Source: Dinoroseobacter sp034111085 (GTDB taxonomy: Bacteria; Pseudomonadota; Alphaproteobacteria; Rhodobacterales; Rhodobacteraceae). From it: a stretch of 64,000 nt of DNA. Numbering within the stretch: the stretch's first letter is position 1; every line of letters starts with the position of its first letter. This document shows, one piece after another, positions 8,433 to 16,717 of this stretch. Below the pieces are notes generated by a model. It worked only from the letters and a program-made list of their open reading frames with translations. It was not told where the DNA came from and did not search any database. Both the position numbers and the translations under genes were made by a program. The stretch lies in NCBI GenBank assembly GCA_034111085.1, contig JAWUXZ010000034.1, forward strand, positions 201,489-265,488. Direction: 5' to 3'.

Positions 8433-8647
8433 GACAAGATCACCGCCGAAATCAGGATCGACAGGGCAATGAAAATCGAGCCCATGAGGACGGCAATGGC
8501 CATATTATGCTCTTCCTCGATCTCCTTGCGCAGCGAGAAGGGGGTGAGCCATTCGATGATGACCCAGAAGAAAAGCATCAGGCCAAGGCCGACAAAGGCG
8601 TAAAAGACCGTGCCGAGAAACTCGGCGATTTGGATAGCAGCAAACAT
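8429..8647 (-). CDS. DUF350 family membrane protein
   Basis: A 72-residue protein with two hydrophobic helices (FLGTVFYAFVGLGLMLFFWV and MAIAVLMGSIFIALSILI) joined by a charged loop ending in EIEEEHN, typical of one DUF350 unit. The function is unknown. The family recurs beside aminopropyltransferase and DUF4178 genes. Its TGA overlaps the CTG of the next gene, which implies translational coupling. The start MFAAIQIAEFLG is the only in-frame ATG near the 5' end. Confidence 0.85.
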   Translation of the reverse strand: MFAAIQIAEFLGTVFYAFVGLGLMLFFWVIIEWLTPFSLRKEIEEEHNMAIAVLMGSIFIALSILISAVILS

Positions 8648-8672
8648 GGCTATTTCCCTGTTCTTTGTGTCA

Positions 8673-8828
8673 TTATTTTACGCTGCGCACCCCGTAATAG
8701 GGCACTCCGGCTGAGCCTGTGCGCACGCTTTGTAGATCCCGGCTTTCGCCCCATACCCCCGCCGAGGCCAGATACCAGCCGGTGCCGAGGATGGAGGCGA
8801 ATAAAACTGTGATTACGATCCGGGCCAT
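8673..8828 (-). CDS. 51-residue membrane-anchored or exported small protein (unrecognised)
   Basis: This small gene lies between the DUF4178 gene and DUF350. Its ATG shares one base with the upstream stop (TAATG at 8830-8826) and it ends at TAA 8675-8673, 25 bases before the DUF350 start. The product begins MARIVITVLFASILGTGWYL, a single hydrophobic segment or signal anchor, and ends PYYGVRSVK. Perfect start/stop coupling and a normal amino-acid mix argue that it is real. No domain is recognised. It probably works with its DUF4178/DUF350/aminopropyltransferase neighbours. Confidence 0.75.
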   Translation of the reverse strand: MARIVITVLFASILGTGWYLASAGVWGESRDLQSVRTGSAGVPYYGVRSVK

Positions 8829-10111
8829 TAGTCTTCATCGCTCCAGTCGCTGCCAGACCACCGACGCGCGCTGTGAAACATGCGCCGACCCAGCACTCCG
8901 ATCCCAGCAATCGCCGATAGGGCTGCGGCAACCAGCAACCAGAAGGTCGCCTTCACGCCTTCCTCAACCGTCACGCTGACCGCACTGGGGCGCGTGCCAT
9001 TGGACCATGTGCCTGCCTCGGACTGCTCGATGTTCAACGTATAGACCCCTTCGCCGGGCAAACGCAGCGTCGCCGTCGCCGTGCGCGCGCCTTCGGACCA
9101 ATTCTCGCCATCTTGGCGGCCGAAGTAAAATTCCGACTGGCGGCCAAACTCGACCACCGTCTCGCCGCTCGGGTCCACCAGCTCTAGATCATACCACGCC
9201 CAGCCATTGCTGGCATTGCTGGTCATGCGGATCGTCACCAGATCGCTGGCATTGCTGATCTCGAACGCCAGCGCGATTGGGCGCGTCGTCGGAATGTTCG
9301 GCTCGTTCAGGATCGTCGCACTGCCACCGGCGAGCGTCGCCCAAAGAAAAATGGCAACCGCAGCGCTGAGAAAGCCCATGTTGCGCAAGAAGGCGCCGTG
9401 TTTCCACGCTGCGAATGGTTGCAGCGGATGCACGCCTTTGAGGTCCGGCACGGTCTCAAGCCCGAACGCGGTTTGGACCTGTTCAGGTGCCAAATAGCTG
9501 GTCAACTCGATCTCGCGCTCAGGCCCGTTGCTGGCTTGGGTCAGCTGATGGGTGTCGCTCATGAAGGTCACGTAAGGCGTGCGGTTGCCGCGACGAGGTG
9601 CGAAGTTGAAACTACCTTCGGCATACGCGATCTGCGAGGTGCCGCTTTCGTAGTACTTATACCGGCCGCCATCCCAATAGGTCCCGGGCTGGTTTTCGGA
9701 CCGGTTCACGCGCGCCTCTGTCCACCAACCGGAATTTCCCATGCCGCGCACTTTGCGGGTGAATGAAAAATGCCCATCCTCGACAGCAATCCAGCAATAG
9801 CCGTGGGTCGGCGAGAACAATTGGTGTTCCACCCATTCCCAGCGCTGGCCTGCATAGCTCTCGATCACTTGCAGGGTGCCGATGACGGTCCAGTCCACGC
9901 CTTCCAACGCGCCGGTCATGCCCAGACTGATCGGGCTGTCGGGGCGCGGGGCTTTGTCGTATTTCTCAAGGATCTTGTAGTTGTCTTGGGCGTCCAGCAA
10001 TGCGCCGCAATATTCGCACCCGCGCGCCGCGACGCGCCCGCCACCCAGCACCGACAAGCCTGCCCCACACGAGGTGCAGTTGATGCTGCGCAATGTGTCA
10101 GGCGCGCTCAT
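8828..10111 (-). CDS. DUF4178 domain protein with N-terminal zinc ribbon and C-terminal membrane helices
   Basis: A 427-residue protein. It opens with a four-Cys zinc ribbon (CTSCGAGLSV ... CEYCGALLD, residues 12-42), continues with a DUF4178 domain (about 60-200; QLFSPTHGYCWIAVEDGH), has one membrane helix near residue 245 (MGFLSAAVAIFLWATLAG), an Ig-like or C2-like beta region, and a final helix (FWLLVAAALSAIAGIGVL) before a basic/acidic tail. The function is unknown. The order fits a protein scaffold facing the periplasm with a cytoplasmic sensor end. Its ATG overlaps the stop of the second DUF4178 gene (ATGA, 10111-10108), and its stop overlaps the ATG of the 51-residue gene. Confidence 0.85.
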   Translation of the reverse strand: MSAPDTLRSINCTSCGAGLSVLGGGRVAARGCEYCGALLDAQDNYKILEKYDKAPRPDSPISLGMTGALEGVDWTVIGTLQVIESYAGQRWEWVEHQLFSPTHGYCWIAVEDGHFSFTRKVRGMGNSGWWTEARVNRSENQPGTYWDGGRYKYYESGTSQIAYAEGSFNFAPRRGNRTPYVTFMSDTHQLTQASNGPEREIELTSYLAPEQVQTAFGLETVPDLKGVHPLQPFAAWKHGAFLRNMGFLSAAVAIFLWATLAGGSATILNEPNIPTTRPIALAFEISNASDLVTIRMTSNASNGWAWYDLELVDPSGETVVEFGRQSEFYFGRQDGENWSEGARTATATLRLPGEGVYTLNIEQSEAGTWSNGTRPSAVSVTVEEGVKATFWLLVAAALSAIAGIGVLGRRMFHSARRWSGSDWSDED

Positions 10112-10725
10112 GTCACGGCCTTAATCTTCCAGGGGTCGATCCATTCGCCCCTGTGCCACGCGTTTCCGCCATCCCAAACCTCAAGCGACAGAAGACCGCC
10201 CTTGGGGGAGGTGAAGTTTGCATAATAATGCTGCTCGCCGAGCGCAATCACCTCAGGCAGTGAACCGCGAAAAGCCACACAGGTCGCCTGATCTGTCTCG
10301 CTGAGCATGTAGGTCTCGCCGTCAAAGGACACTTCGGCCCCCAATGTCAGCTTTTTGGGCACCGCAGGTGCCGCGCGCGTAGAAACTTTGCGCTCGACTG
10401 AATAATCGCCCTCGTCGACGCTGATCCAGACGCCGTCCGGCCCCGCGACACTGGCTGGGCACCAGAACTCGTCCCACCAACCCGCGCCATAATCGAAGCG
10501 AATATGACCGGTGGGGGTGTATTGTTTGGTGTCGATCATCACGGCTTGACCAACCGCCATCAGGCTGGGGGCGTCCAGCATCACACCGTGATCGCCTGCG
10601 GCTTGCAGCGCTTCGCCATCGCGCAGGATCGTGGTCCCGCAGCTGTCACAATCCAGCATACGGGCAAAGGCCAGCTTTGCGCCCAGCGACGCGCCACAGT
10701 TGGGACAATTGGATATCTCGGTCAT
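10108..10725 (-). CDS. DUF4178 domain protein with N-terminal zinc ribbon
   Basis: A 205-residue soluble protein with a zinc ribbon (CPNCGASLGAK ... LDCDSCGTTI) followed by one DUF4178 domain (GHIRFDYGAGWWDEFWCP; VWISVDEGDYSVER). It is a paralogue of the next gene without its membrane part. The frame is open from 10758, but I prefer the ATG at 10725 (MTEISNCPNCGAS), which starts just before the ribbon. It is the first gene of a tightly coupled minus-strand cluster running to 6879. Confidence 0.8.
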   Translation of the reverse strand: MTEISNCPNCGASLGAKLAFARMLDCDSCGTTILRDGEALQAAGDHGVMLDAPSLMAVGQAVMIDTKQYTPTGHIRFDYGAGWWDEFWCPASVAGPDGVWISVDEGDYSVERKVSTRAAPAVPKKLTLGAEVSFDGETYMLSETDQATCVAFRGSLPEVIALGEQHYYANFTSPKGGLLSLEVWDGGNAWHRGEWIDPWKIKAVT

Positions 10726-10836
10726 GTTAGACAGGTGGCTAGCATATCCGGGGGCCAAGACAAGCCCGAGGCGTTCGCTGCTTGCGCATTTGCGGGTTGA
10801 CCCGATCCGGTGGCTGGCATACGACGCGCCAACTTC

Positions 10837-10913
10837 GGCGTGGTAGCTCAGCTGGTTAGAGCGCGCGACTCATAATCGCGAGGTCGGGAGTTCAAGTCTC
10901 CCTCACGCCACCA
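10837..10913 (+). tRNA. tRNA-Met (anticodon CAT)
   Basis: A complete 77-base cloverleaf including an encoded CCA. The acceptor GGCGTGG pairs with TCACGCC (one G-U), the D-arm is AGCTCAGCTGGTTAGAGC, the anticodon stem is CGCGA/TCGCG with loop CTCATAA (CAT at 10871-10873), and the T-arm is GGGAG-TTCAAGT-CTCCC. The first pair G-C, unlike the mismatched initiator, suggests an elongator Met tRNA. A lysidine-modified tRNA-Ile2 cannot be excluded from sequence alone. Confidence 0.93.
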
Positions 10914-10937
10914 TTTATCTATAAAGACATTTCAGTA

Positions 10938-11942
10938 TCAGCCAGCGCTGAACGCCCACCGCGTGTGCTGGTGGTACGGTGCGTTTGGCGTGACCTCGAT
11001 ACTTGGCCAACCGTCGTGGTTTGCTGCATCGGGCCAACCCTGCGCCTCAAGCGCGATACCGGAATACCGGGGGTAGGGCGCGCCGTGATGGCCGATGAAA
11101 TTGCCAGTGTCGAAGCTTCCGAAATCAAACAGTTGCAGGCCGGGCTCTGTCGTAGACATCTCCATGGTGATGCCGGTTTCGCCAGTGATCCGTGCGGCGC
11201 GCGTCAGTGGGCGTTTCGCGTCCGCAAGCACGTAGTTCAAGTCAAACATCCGATCAGGGCTCGCCGCAAACCGCGTCGGCGTGCGGAAATCGTATTGCGT
11301 GCCTTCCACTGGCATCACCCGCCCTGTGACCATCAGGTCCGTGTCATTCTCGGTAAAGTTATCCGCAAAAATCTGCACCAGATGCCCGCCTGTATCCAAG
11401 CTTCCGTCGAGGTTCCAATACGAGTGGTTCGCCAGATTGATCAGCGTCGCCGTGTCGGTCTGCGCCACCAGCACCAGATCGAGTGCGGCGTCGATCACGC
11501 GGTACTCCGCCCTGATCACGCGATTGCCGGGAAAGCCAGAAAGCCCATCGGGCAAGGCCAGTTCCAGCACCGCGTGGGTGGGCGAGGTTTCGATAATGCG
11601 CCAGACGCTGACATGCGGCCCATGTGTTCCGCCATGTTTGGTATGCGCGCCGTCCATATTGGTCTCGAACTGGTGCGTAACCCCGGCAATCGGTGCGCTG
11701 GCACCCCGTATGCGGTTCACCACGGGGCCAATTACCGAGCCAAAGCTCTTCATCGGTCCTGCATAAGCCGCCAAATCCGGCCCGCCGAGTGTTAGCGAAT
11801 GATCGACGCCGCAAAGCCGCACGTCTTGCAGCACAGCCCCCCAAGTCAGGATCGAGGCGCTCAGCGCGTCGCTGCCAATGGTGATCTTCTCGACGATCTC
11901 GCCCGCAGGCGTCGTTCCAAACTGCGTGATCTCGGCGCTCAT
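10938..11942 (-). CDS. galM: Aldose 1-epimerase (galactose mutarotase)
   Basis: A 334-residue GalM-like beta-sandwich enzyme interconverting alpha and beta aldoses. It has the expected substrate-binding GPVVNRIRGAS, the catalytic-base region INLANHSYWNLDG with His, and the catalytic Glu in SGIALEAQGWPDA near the C-terminus. It is the last gene of a long minus-strand run that starts at soeA, beginning 9 bases after the preceding stop, so it may be co-transcribed with functionally unrelated genes. Confidence 0.9.
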   Translation of the reverse strand: MSAEITQFGTTPAGEIVEKITIGSDALSASILTWGAVLQDVRLCGVDHSLTLGGPDLAAYAGPMKSFGSVIGPVVNRIRGASAPIAGVTHQFETNMDGAHTKHGGTHGPHVSVWRIIETSPTHAVLELALPDGLSGFPGNRVIRAEYRVIDAALDLVLVAQTDTATLINLANHSYWNLDGSLDTGGHLVQIFADNFTENDTDLMVTGRVMPVEGTQYDFRTPTRFAASPDRMFDLNYVLADAKRPLTRAARITGETGITMEMSTTEPGLQLFDFGSFDTGNFIGHHGAPYPRYSGIALEAQGWPDAANHDGWPSIEVTPNAPYHQHTRWAFSAG

Positions 11943-11951
11943 GCTGTATCC

Positions 11952-12476
11952 TCAGTCGTTATCGATTTGGCCCGCGCCTGCGCCCGCCGCAGTCTCGGGC
12001 GTTGCGGGCACCAAAGCCCCAAGGCCTAGGGTCTTCAACCCGTCCCACACGGTATCTTCCACCGGAAACGGCGAGGGCGTGTGGGTCCGGTCCGGTTGCC
12101 CGCCGCCGCCCTTGCGCAACCCGTAGCGGGGGTGCGCGCCTGTGATCTGCCACGTTCCCTCGCGCGTGCGGGCGTAGCCTTCCAGCAGCGTAATATCGGC
12201 TTGAGTGGTAACGTTAAGGGGACCACTTTCGGCCAAGTCAAAAGCGCTGGACGCCAACAGCGGCAGGCAGTCGCCCACCAGCGTTTGATCCGACAGGCGC
12301 GGCGAGACTGGGTTTGGCCCGAGCGCTGCCAGCACCAGTGCCGCACCGTCCAGCACGTGTTCGCAGAGCGACAGCCCAGCCGCCGTCAATTCATCGACAA
12401 TCCCCGGCGGCAGGCCTCGGCCAATTCCGGCGCGCGTCATCAAGGCAGACAATTCAGAGCGCGCGGCGTAGATCAT
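11952..12476 (-). CDS. Conserved hypothetical protein, 174 aa (possibly DUF3726-like)
   Basis: A soluble Ala/Leu/Gly-rich protein with no transmembrane segment or signal. The opening RAGIGRGLPPGIVDELTAAG loosely resembles DUF3726 proteins of Roseobacters, but the match is weak and no catalytic motif is visible. The C-terminus is low complexity (PATPETAAGAGAG). Its ATG overlaps the upstream stop (ATGA, 12476-12473), so it is translationally coupled to the unknown gene at 12473 and likely shares its role. Confidence 0.6.
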   Translation of the reverse strand: MIYAARSELSALMTRAGIGRGLPPGIVDELTAAGLSLCEHVLDGAALVLAALGPNPVSPRLSDQTLVGDCLPLLASSAFDLAESGPLNVTTQADITLLEGYARTREGTWQITGAHPRYGLRKGGGGQPDRTHTPSPFPVEDTVWDGLKTLGLGALVPATPETAAGAGAGQIDND

Positions 12477-14050
12477 CCCAGAACCGGGAATGACCAGTCG
12501 TCGGTCGCAGTACCAGCGGCAACTTCCTCGGCCAAAGGTGCACCTTGGAACAGCGTCACGCGGGTCCAGCGGTCAGATTTTGGATCAAACTTCGATGCAC
12601 CGAACACCGCCAGCTTCGCGCGCAGCAGATCAATCGGACGGGTCGCGACGTCCAGCACGTTATCGCGAACTTCCGCATAAGGCAGGTCCGCGACGGCCTG
12701 CACGCGGCGCGCGATACGACGATGTTCGGGCGCAGTCATTAGCAGGCTGGCCAGCGGTGCGCCCGGATCAGCCTTACGCAGATCCAGATCGAACGCCTGC
12801 ACTTGGCGCGCAATATCCAGCGGACTTTCGCGATCGGCACCGGGGATCTCATGGCGCTCGCCCAAACGCGGCTCTAGCTTATCCTCGGACACGTACCAAA
12901 ACAGATCCTGTGCACCGGGCGCTTTGAGGTCGATTGCCAGCGCCCAACCATAGGCGCGCTCAAGCTTGTCGCGCATCCGAGCGGTGCTGAGCGCGATGTT
13001 GAAGCTGGGGGCATTATCGTCGCACATCTGCTCGCATAGGTCGTCGACCAGCGCTGGATGCGCCTCCAACAAAACTGCGACCGCCAGTTCCTGACATTCC
13101 GCGCTCTTGTCTTGGACATCCGCCCAAAGGCTTATGGGATTCAGGGTTTCCAACTCCGCGCGCAGCACCTCGATCCGGGGCATTTGCACAGGGTCGTCAA
13201 CGCTCCATTCCGCGACATGCGCCTTCGCGCGCGCTAGTAAAGCCGTTAACGCAGCTACATCCGCAGGCGCATCTAGCACCCGCGCCAAAGCCGTCTCGCG
13301 GGCCTGAACCCAAGCATGAAGCAACCCCGGATGGTTCACCAAGAACGGCGCCATACCAAGACCAGTGGAGTTCCCAATTCCCAGATGCCGTTTCAACCGC
13401 GCATCCAGCGGCACGGCTTTATCGCCGCCCTTGGCGCGTGCGACATGCTCGACCAGATCGAGGGTAAATTGTCGGATCAGCCAAACTGTCAGCATCTCAG
13501 CAGCGAACGGTCCGTCCAAAACAGCCCGGTGCTTGAACCGGTCCCGATCCGCAATCCCGAACTTGCCGTTGCCGTAGACAGCCGTCGTGCGCATCAAATA
13601 GCCAATCGCACCGATCTGTGCGGCGTCGGGTTGTTGGCCCGTCGCCAAGGCGTCCGCAACATGGGCAAACAGGCGCATGGATTTGTTCGCCCGGCTTAAA
13701 GTCAACTCGGTCGGCTGCATTCGGCCGGCTTCTTGGCGCGGCACTTCACTTGCCAATCGATCCAGATCAGCGGTTCTCGGCACGCCGTCAAACAGCGCAA
13801 ATGTTGTATCCCAGACTTCCGCAATCACCCGGTCAGTGCGCGCGTCATCGGGAATGGCATTGGAATAGGCGATCAGCGAATAGATATGCCCGCCGAGCGG
13901 CACCGACAGCACCGCGCGGCCGTGGCCTTGGGCGTCGATGTCCCAAACCGGGCGGGTCACTTCTGCCTTTTGGGCAATCAACGCACGTAAAAGGCGGCGC
14001 ATGAAACTCAGTCGGGTGGGAAAGGACGCGCCCAGACGGTCCAGCCGCAT
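12473..14050 (-). CDS. Conserved protein of unknown function, about 525 aa
   Basis: A large soluble protein without recognised domains, signal or membrane helices. Recognisable blocks are GASFPTRLSFMRRLLRAL, FGIADRDRFKHRAVLDGPFAAEML, RHLGIGNSTGLGMAPFLVNH and SVDDPVQMPRIEVLRAELE. The HLGIGNSTGLGMAPFL block looks like a ligand-binding loop, but this is only an impression. The frame is open to 14176, inside the dipeptidase gene. I chose the ATG at 14050, and a TTG at 14071 is an alternative that would include RDPNLV. It is coupled by ATGA to the 174-residue gene and follows the dipeptidase gene closely. Confidence 0.7.
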   Translation of the reverse strand: MRLDRLGASFPTRLSFMRRLLRALIAQKAEVTRPVWDIDAQGHGRAVLSVPLGGHIYSLIAYSNAIPDDARTDRVIAEVWDTTFALFDGVPRTADLDRLASEVPRQEAGRMQPTELTLSRANKSMRLFAHVADALATGQQPDAAQIGAIGYLMRTTAVYGNGKFGIADRDRFKHRAVLDGPFAAEMLTVWLIRQFTLDLVEHVARAKGGDKAVPLDARLKRHLGIGNSTGLGMAPFLVNHPGLLHAWVQARETALARVLDAPADVAALTALLARAKAHVAEWSVDDPVQMPRIEVLRAELETLNPISLWADVQDKSAECQELAVAVLLEAHPALVDDLCEQMCDDNAPSFNIALSTARMRDKLERAYGWALAIDLKAPGAQDLFWYVSEDKLEPRLGERHEIPGADRESPLDIARQVQAFDLDLRKADPGAPLASLLMTAPEHRRIARRVQAVADLPYAEVRDNVLDVATRPIDLLRAKLAVFGASKFDPKSDRWTRVTLFQGAPLAEEVAAGTATDDWSFPVLG

Positions 14051-14090
14051 AACGAGATTTGGATCACGCAATGCGCGGGTGTGCGAGGTT

Positions 14091-15074
14091 TCAGGATTCA
14101 GGCTCAAACGCGGTCTCCCAGAAGCGCAACCAATTCTCGCCCATGATGCCCGCAATCTCGGCTGCGTCAAACCCAACGTCGCGCAAGCCCTGCGCTATAG
14201 TGTCAAAGCTTGTGTTGTTCTCGAACCACGGTGGCTGCGGCGGAAAGCCCGCCTGCGCGGCACTGCCCTCGCCGTAATCGAGGTCTCGCGTCCAGCGTCC
14301 GTTGCGCATCCATGTGACGATGCTGTCGGGCTGATCTTGGCACAGGTCCGAGCCGATCCCGATATGGTGTGCGCCGTAGCGCGAGGCTGCGTCCGCCGTC
14401 ATTTGGCAAAAGCTCTGCAATGTGCAGGCAGATCCGTCCTTCAGATGGTGCGGATAAAGCGAGAACCCGATCATCCCGCCCGCGTCCGTCAACGCGCGGA
14501 TAACCTCGTCGGATTTGTTGCGAAGTGCAGCGTGCCACACATGCGGATTGGCGTGGGTGATGGCGATGGGGCGGCTCGACTGCGCGATGGTCTCAAGTGT
14601 TGAGCGCTCGCCAGAATGGCTCATATCGATCAGGATGCCGAGGCGGTTCATCTCGGCAACGACTTTTTTGCCCATACGTGTCAGGCCAGTGTCGTCGTCT
14701 TCATAGCAGCCCGTCGCCAGTAGCGATTGATTGTTATAGGTCAGCTGCATCACGCGCAGACCCAGATCATGCCAGATTGCCAGTAGCCCCAGATCATCTT
14801 CAATCGGTTGCGCGGTCTGGAAGCCAAAAATGATCGCTGTGCGGCCCTCGTCACGCGCGGCGCGAATATCAGCCGCCGAGCGCGCAGGTCTGATCAGATC
14901 GGCGTGGCGCAAGAACATCTCGTTCCACGCTTCGACGTTTAGGACCGCCTCGCGGAAGCTCTCGTGGTAGGCAATCGTGACATGAACTGCATCAACTCCG
15001 CCTGCGCGCATCTGCTCAAATATCTTACGTGACCAGTTGGCGTATTGGAGTGCGTCGATGCGAATGGATGTCAT
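14091..15074 (-). CDS. M19 (renal dipeptidase) family protein, atypical metal site
   Basis: A 327-residue amidohydrolase-fold protein with M19 landmarks LGILIDMSHSGERST and ITHANPHVWH, which supply the two C-side metal His residues, and GIGSDLCQ. The usual N-terminal HxD metal motif is absent: the equivalent stretch reads IRIDALQYANWSRKIFE, and the bridging Glu region reads FGFQTAQPIED. This resembles the M19 subfamily found near dimethylglycine/betaine genes in Pseudomonas rather than true dipeptidases. Its ATG overlaps the SoeC stop (ATGA, 15074-15071), an unusual coupling to a sulfite-oxidation operon. The substrate is unknown. Confidence 0.82.
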   Translation of the reverse strand: MTSIRIDALQYANWSRKIFEQMRAGGVDAVHVTIAYHESFREAVLNVEAWNEMFLRHADLIRPARSAADIRAARDEGRTAIIFGFQTAQPIEDDLGLLAIWHDLGLRVMQLTYNNQSLLATGCYEDDDTGLTRMGKKVVAEMNRLGILIDMSHSGERSTLETIAQSSRPIAITHANPHVWHAALRNKSDEVIRALTDAGGMIGFSLYPHHLKDGSACTLQSFCQMTADAASRYGAHHIGIGSDLCQDQPDSIVTWMRNGRWTRDLDYGEGSAAQAGFPPQPPWFENNTSFDTIAQGLRDVGFDAAEIAGIMGENWLRFWETAFEPES

Positions 15075-15946
15075 CCATGTTTCCCGTAATAGAGCCCGAC
15101 AACATGCTCAGCTTCGGCAAAAAACAGCCAACGCAGGGCCAGAACACCACCAAGGTGTAGCACAATCACTGGGATCGCAATCAGATGGCCGACAGGCAGC
15201 GCGATCAACAGCAACCAAGGCACAAGCAGACCCAAACCCATACCGATAAGGCGCAGGCGCGTGGCGTGTTTGCGCCCAATCTGGTGGACCATTTCCTTCA
15301 TCAGATAATTGGTGCCGGTATGGGGGGCTTCAAACATCCGCATCTCGCCACCATGCAGGCCTGTGGCCGTGTTCAGGGTATGGCCGCGCTCGGAAAACCG
15401 CTTATCGCCGCTTTGGAACGCGTAGGCTTGGATGCCGAAGGCCACGATTAACAATGGCGCTGCAACAGCCAGCTTCGACGCCAGCAGTGCGCCGCCTGCA
15501 AGGCTCAGGCACAAAAACAGCGCCGGCGTGGTCCAGTGGTTCCAGCGCGGTACAGTTTTCATCTGGGTGTAGATCATCGAGGTGGTAAACACCGTCGCAA
15601 GGCTAAGGGCCGCGCCGATCCATCCAAGAAACGCCACTTTGGTGTCAAAGAAGATCGCCAGCAGCGCGTATAGGCCCAGCACGGTCAAAGCGGCCACTGC
15701 GCAAACACCTTCGCGACTAAGCCAGCTTGTTTTCCACTGGCTAAAGGCCCGCCAAGCGCGCTCAGGGTGCCCAAGGTGAAAGGTCGAAGACAGCAAGCCG
15801 CCTACAGAGAGTGCGTAGCCGATAAAGAAGAAAGTGAACAAAACCCAACCGTCCACATCGGGCATGTTGAGGCCGAGGAAGGTCAGCAGTCCAAAGCCAA
15901 GGCCGGACAGCGTGGTAAACATGATAATACTTGGGGCTGGATGCAT
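15071..15946 (-). CDS. soeC: SoeC/DmsC-type membrane anchor of a molybdo-oxidoreductase
   Basis: A 291-residue DmsC/NrfD-like integral protein with about eight hydrophobic helices, starting MHPAPSIIMFTTLSGLGFGL. It carries the family segment STFHLGHPERAWRAFSQWKTSWLSREG. It would anchor SoeAB to the cytoplasmic membrane and pass sulfite-derived electrons to quinone. It starts immediately after the soeB stop (TAG then ATG, no gap) and overlaps the M19 gene. Confidence 0.85.
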   Translation of the reverse strand: MHPAPSIIMFTTLSGLGFGLLTFLGLNMPDVDGWVLFTFFFIGYALSVGGLLSSTFHLGHPERAWRAFSQWKTSWLSREGVCAVAALTVLGLYALLAIFFDTKVAFLGWIGAALSLATVFTTSMIYTQMKTVPRWNHWTTPALFLCLSLAGGALLASKLAVAAPLLIVAFGIQAYAFQSGDKRFSERGHTLNTATGLHGGEMRMFEAPHTGTNYLMKEMVHQIGRKHATRLRLIGMGLGLLVPWLLLIALPVGHLIAIPVIVLHLGGVLALRWLFFAEAEHVVGLYYGKHG

Positions 15947-16717
15947 CTAGTTTACGCCTCCGGGAAGTTTGTCGAGCGTCTTGTCCAGCCAACCCAGGAA
16001 GCCGTGGGATTCTGTGGCAACAGGCATAAGCAGCGGCGCGAGGATGTCGATCTGAGGTTCGGGCTGCGCGTCGGTCTTGGGCCGCGGGGGGAGGTATTTG
16101 TTAACAGGTTTGGTGCCCTGTTCGGGCATCAGATCAATGCCGCCGCGCTCGGCCACAAGCACCGACACGTTGCTTTCGGGGTCTGCGAAATCGCCAAAAT
16201 GGCGCGCATTTGAGGGACAGGTGCGCACGCAAGCAGGCTCGCGGTCTTCTTCCGGCAAGTTCTCGTTATAGATGCGGTCTACGCAGAGCGTGCATTTCTT
16301 CATGACGCCGGCTTCAGCATCCATTTCGCGCGCGCCGTAAGGGCAGGCCCATGCACATAGACCGCAGCCAATGCAGGCATCCTCGTTGACCAGCACGATC
16401 CCATCTTCTTGCCGCTTATAGCTGGCCCCGGTTGGGCAGACGGTGACGCATGGCGCGTCCTCGCAATGCAGGCAAGATTTCGGAAAATGCACGATCTGTG
16501 CGGGCGCATCTTTTGGGGTGATCTCGTAGCTGTGCACGCGGTTCAGGAATGTGCCAGAGGGGGCCGCGCCATACGCATCCTGATCGCTTAGTGGCGCGCC
16601 ATAATTCTCGGTGTTCCAGCCTTTGCAGGAGATCACGCAGGCATGGCAGCCCACGCAAGTATCTAGATCAATAACGAGGCCAAGTTTCTTGTTGGTGCTT
16701 TCAGGCAGCTGGGTCAT
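15947..16717 (-). CDS. soeB: SoeB, four-cluster Fe-S subunit of sulfite dehydrogenase
   Basis: A 256-residue electron-transfer subunit with four ferredoxin-type Cys groups: DTCVGCHACVISC, SCLHCEDAPCVTVCP, DACIGCGLCAWACP and KCTLCVDRI ... CVRTCPSNA. The frame continues upstream to 16939, but the ATG at 16717 (MTQLPESTNKKLG) matches the family start, is preceded by AGGAGG, and overlaps the stop of the 45-residue gene as ATGA. It moves electrons from the molybdenum subunit to SoeC. Confidence 0.9.
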   Translation of the reverse strand: MTQLPESTNKKLGLVIDLDTCVGCHACVISCKGWNTENYGAPLSDQDAYGAAPSGTFLNRVHSYEITPKDAPAQIVHFPKSCLHCEDAPCVTVCPTGASYKRQEDGIVLVNEDACIGCGLCAWACPYGAREMDAEAGVMKKCTLCVDRIYNENLPEEDREPACVRTCPSNARHFGDFADPESNVSVLVAERGGIDLMPEQGTKPVNKYLPPRPKTDAQPEPQIDILAPLLMPVATESHGFLGWLDKTLDKLPGGVN

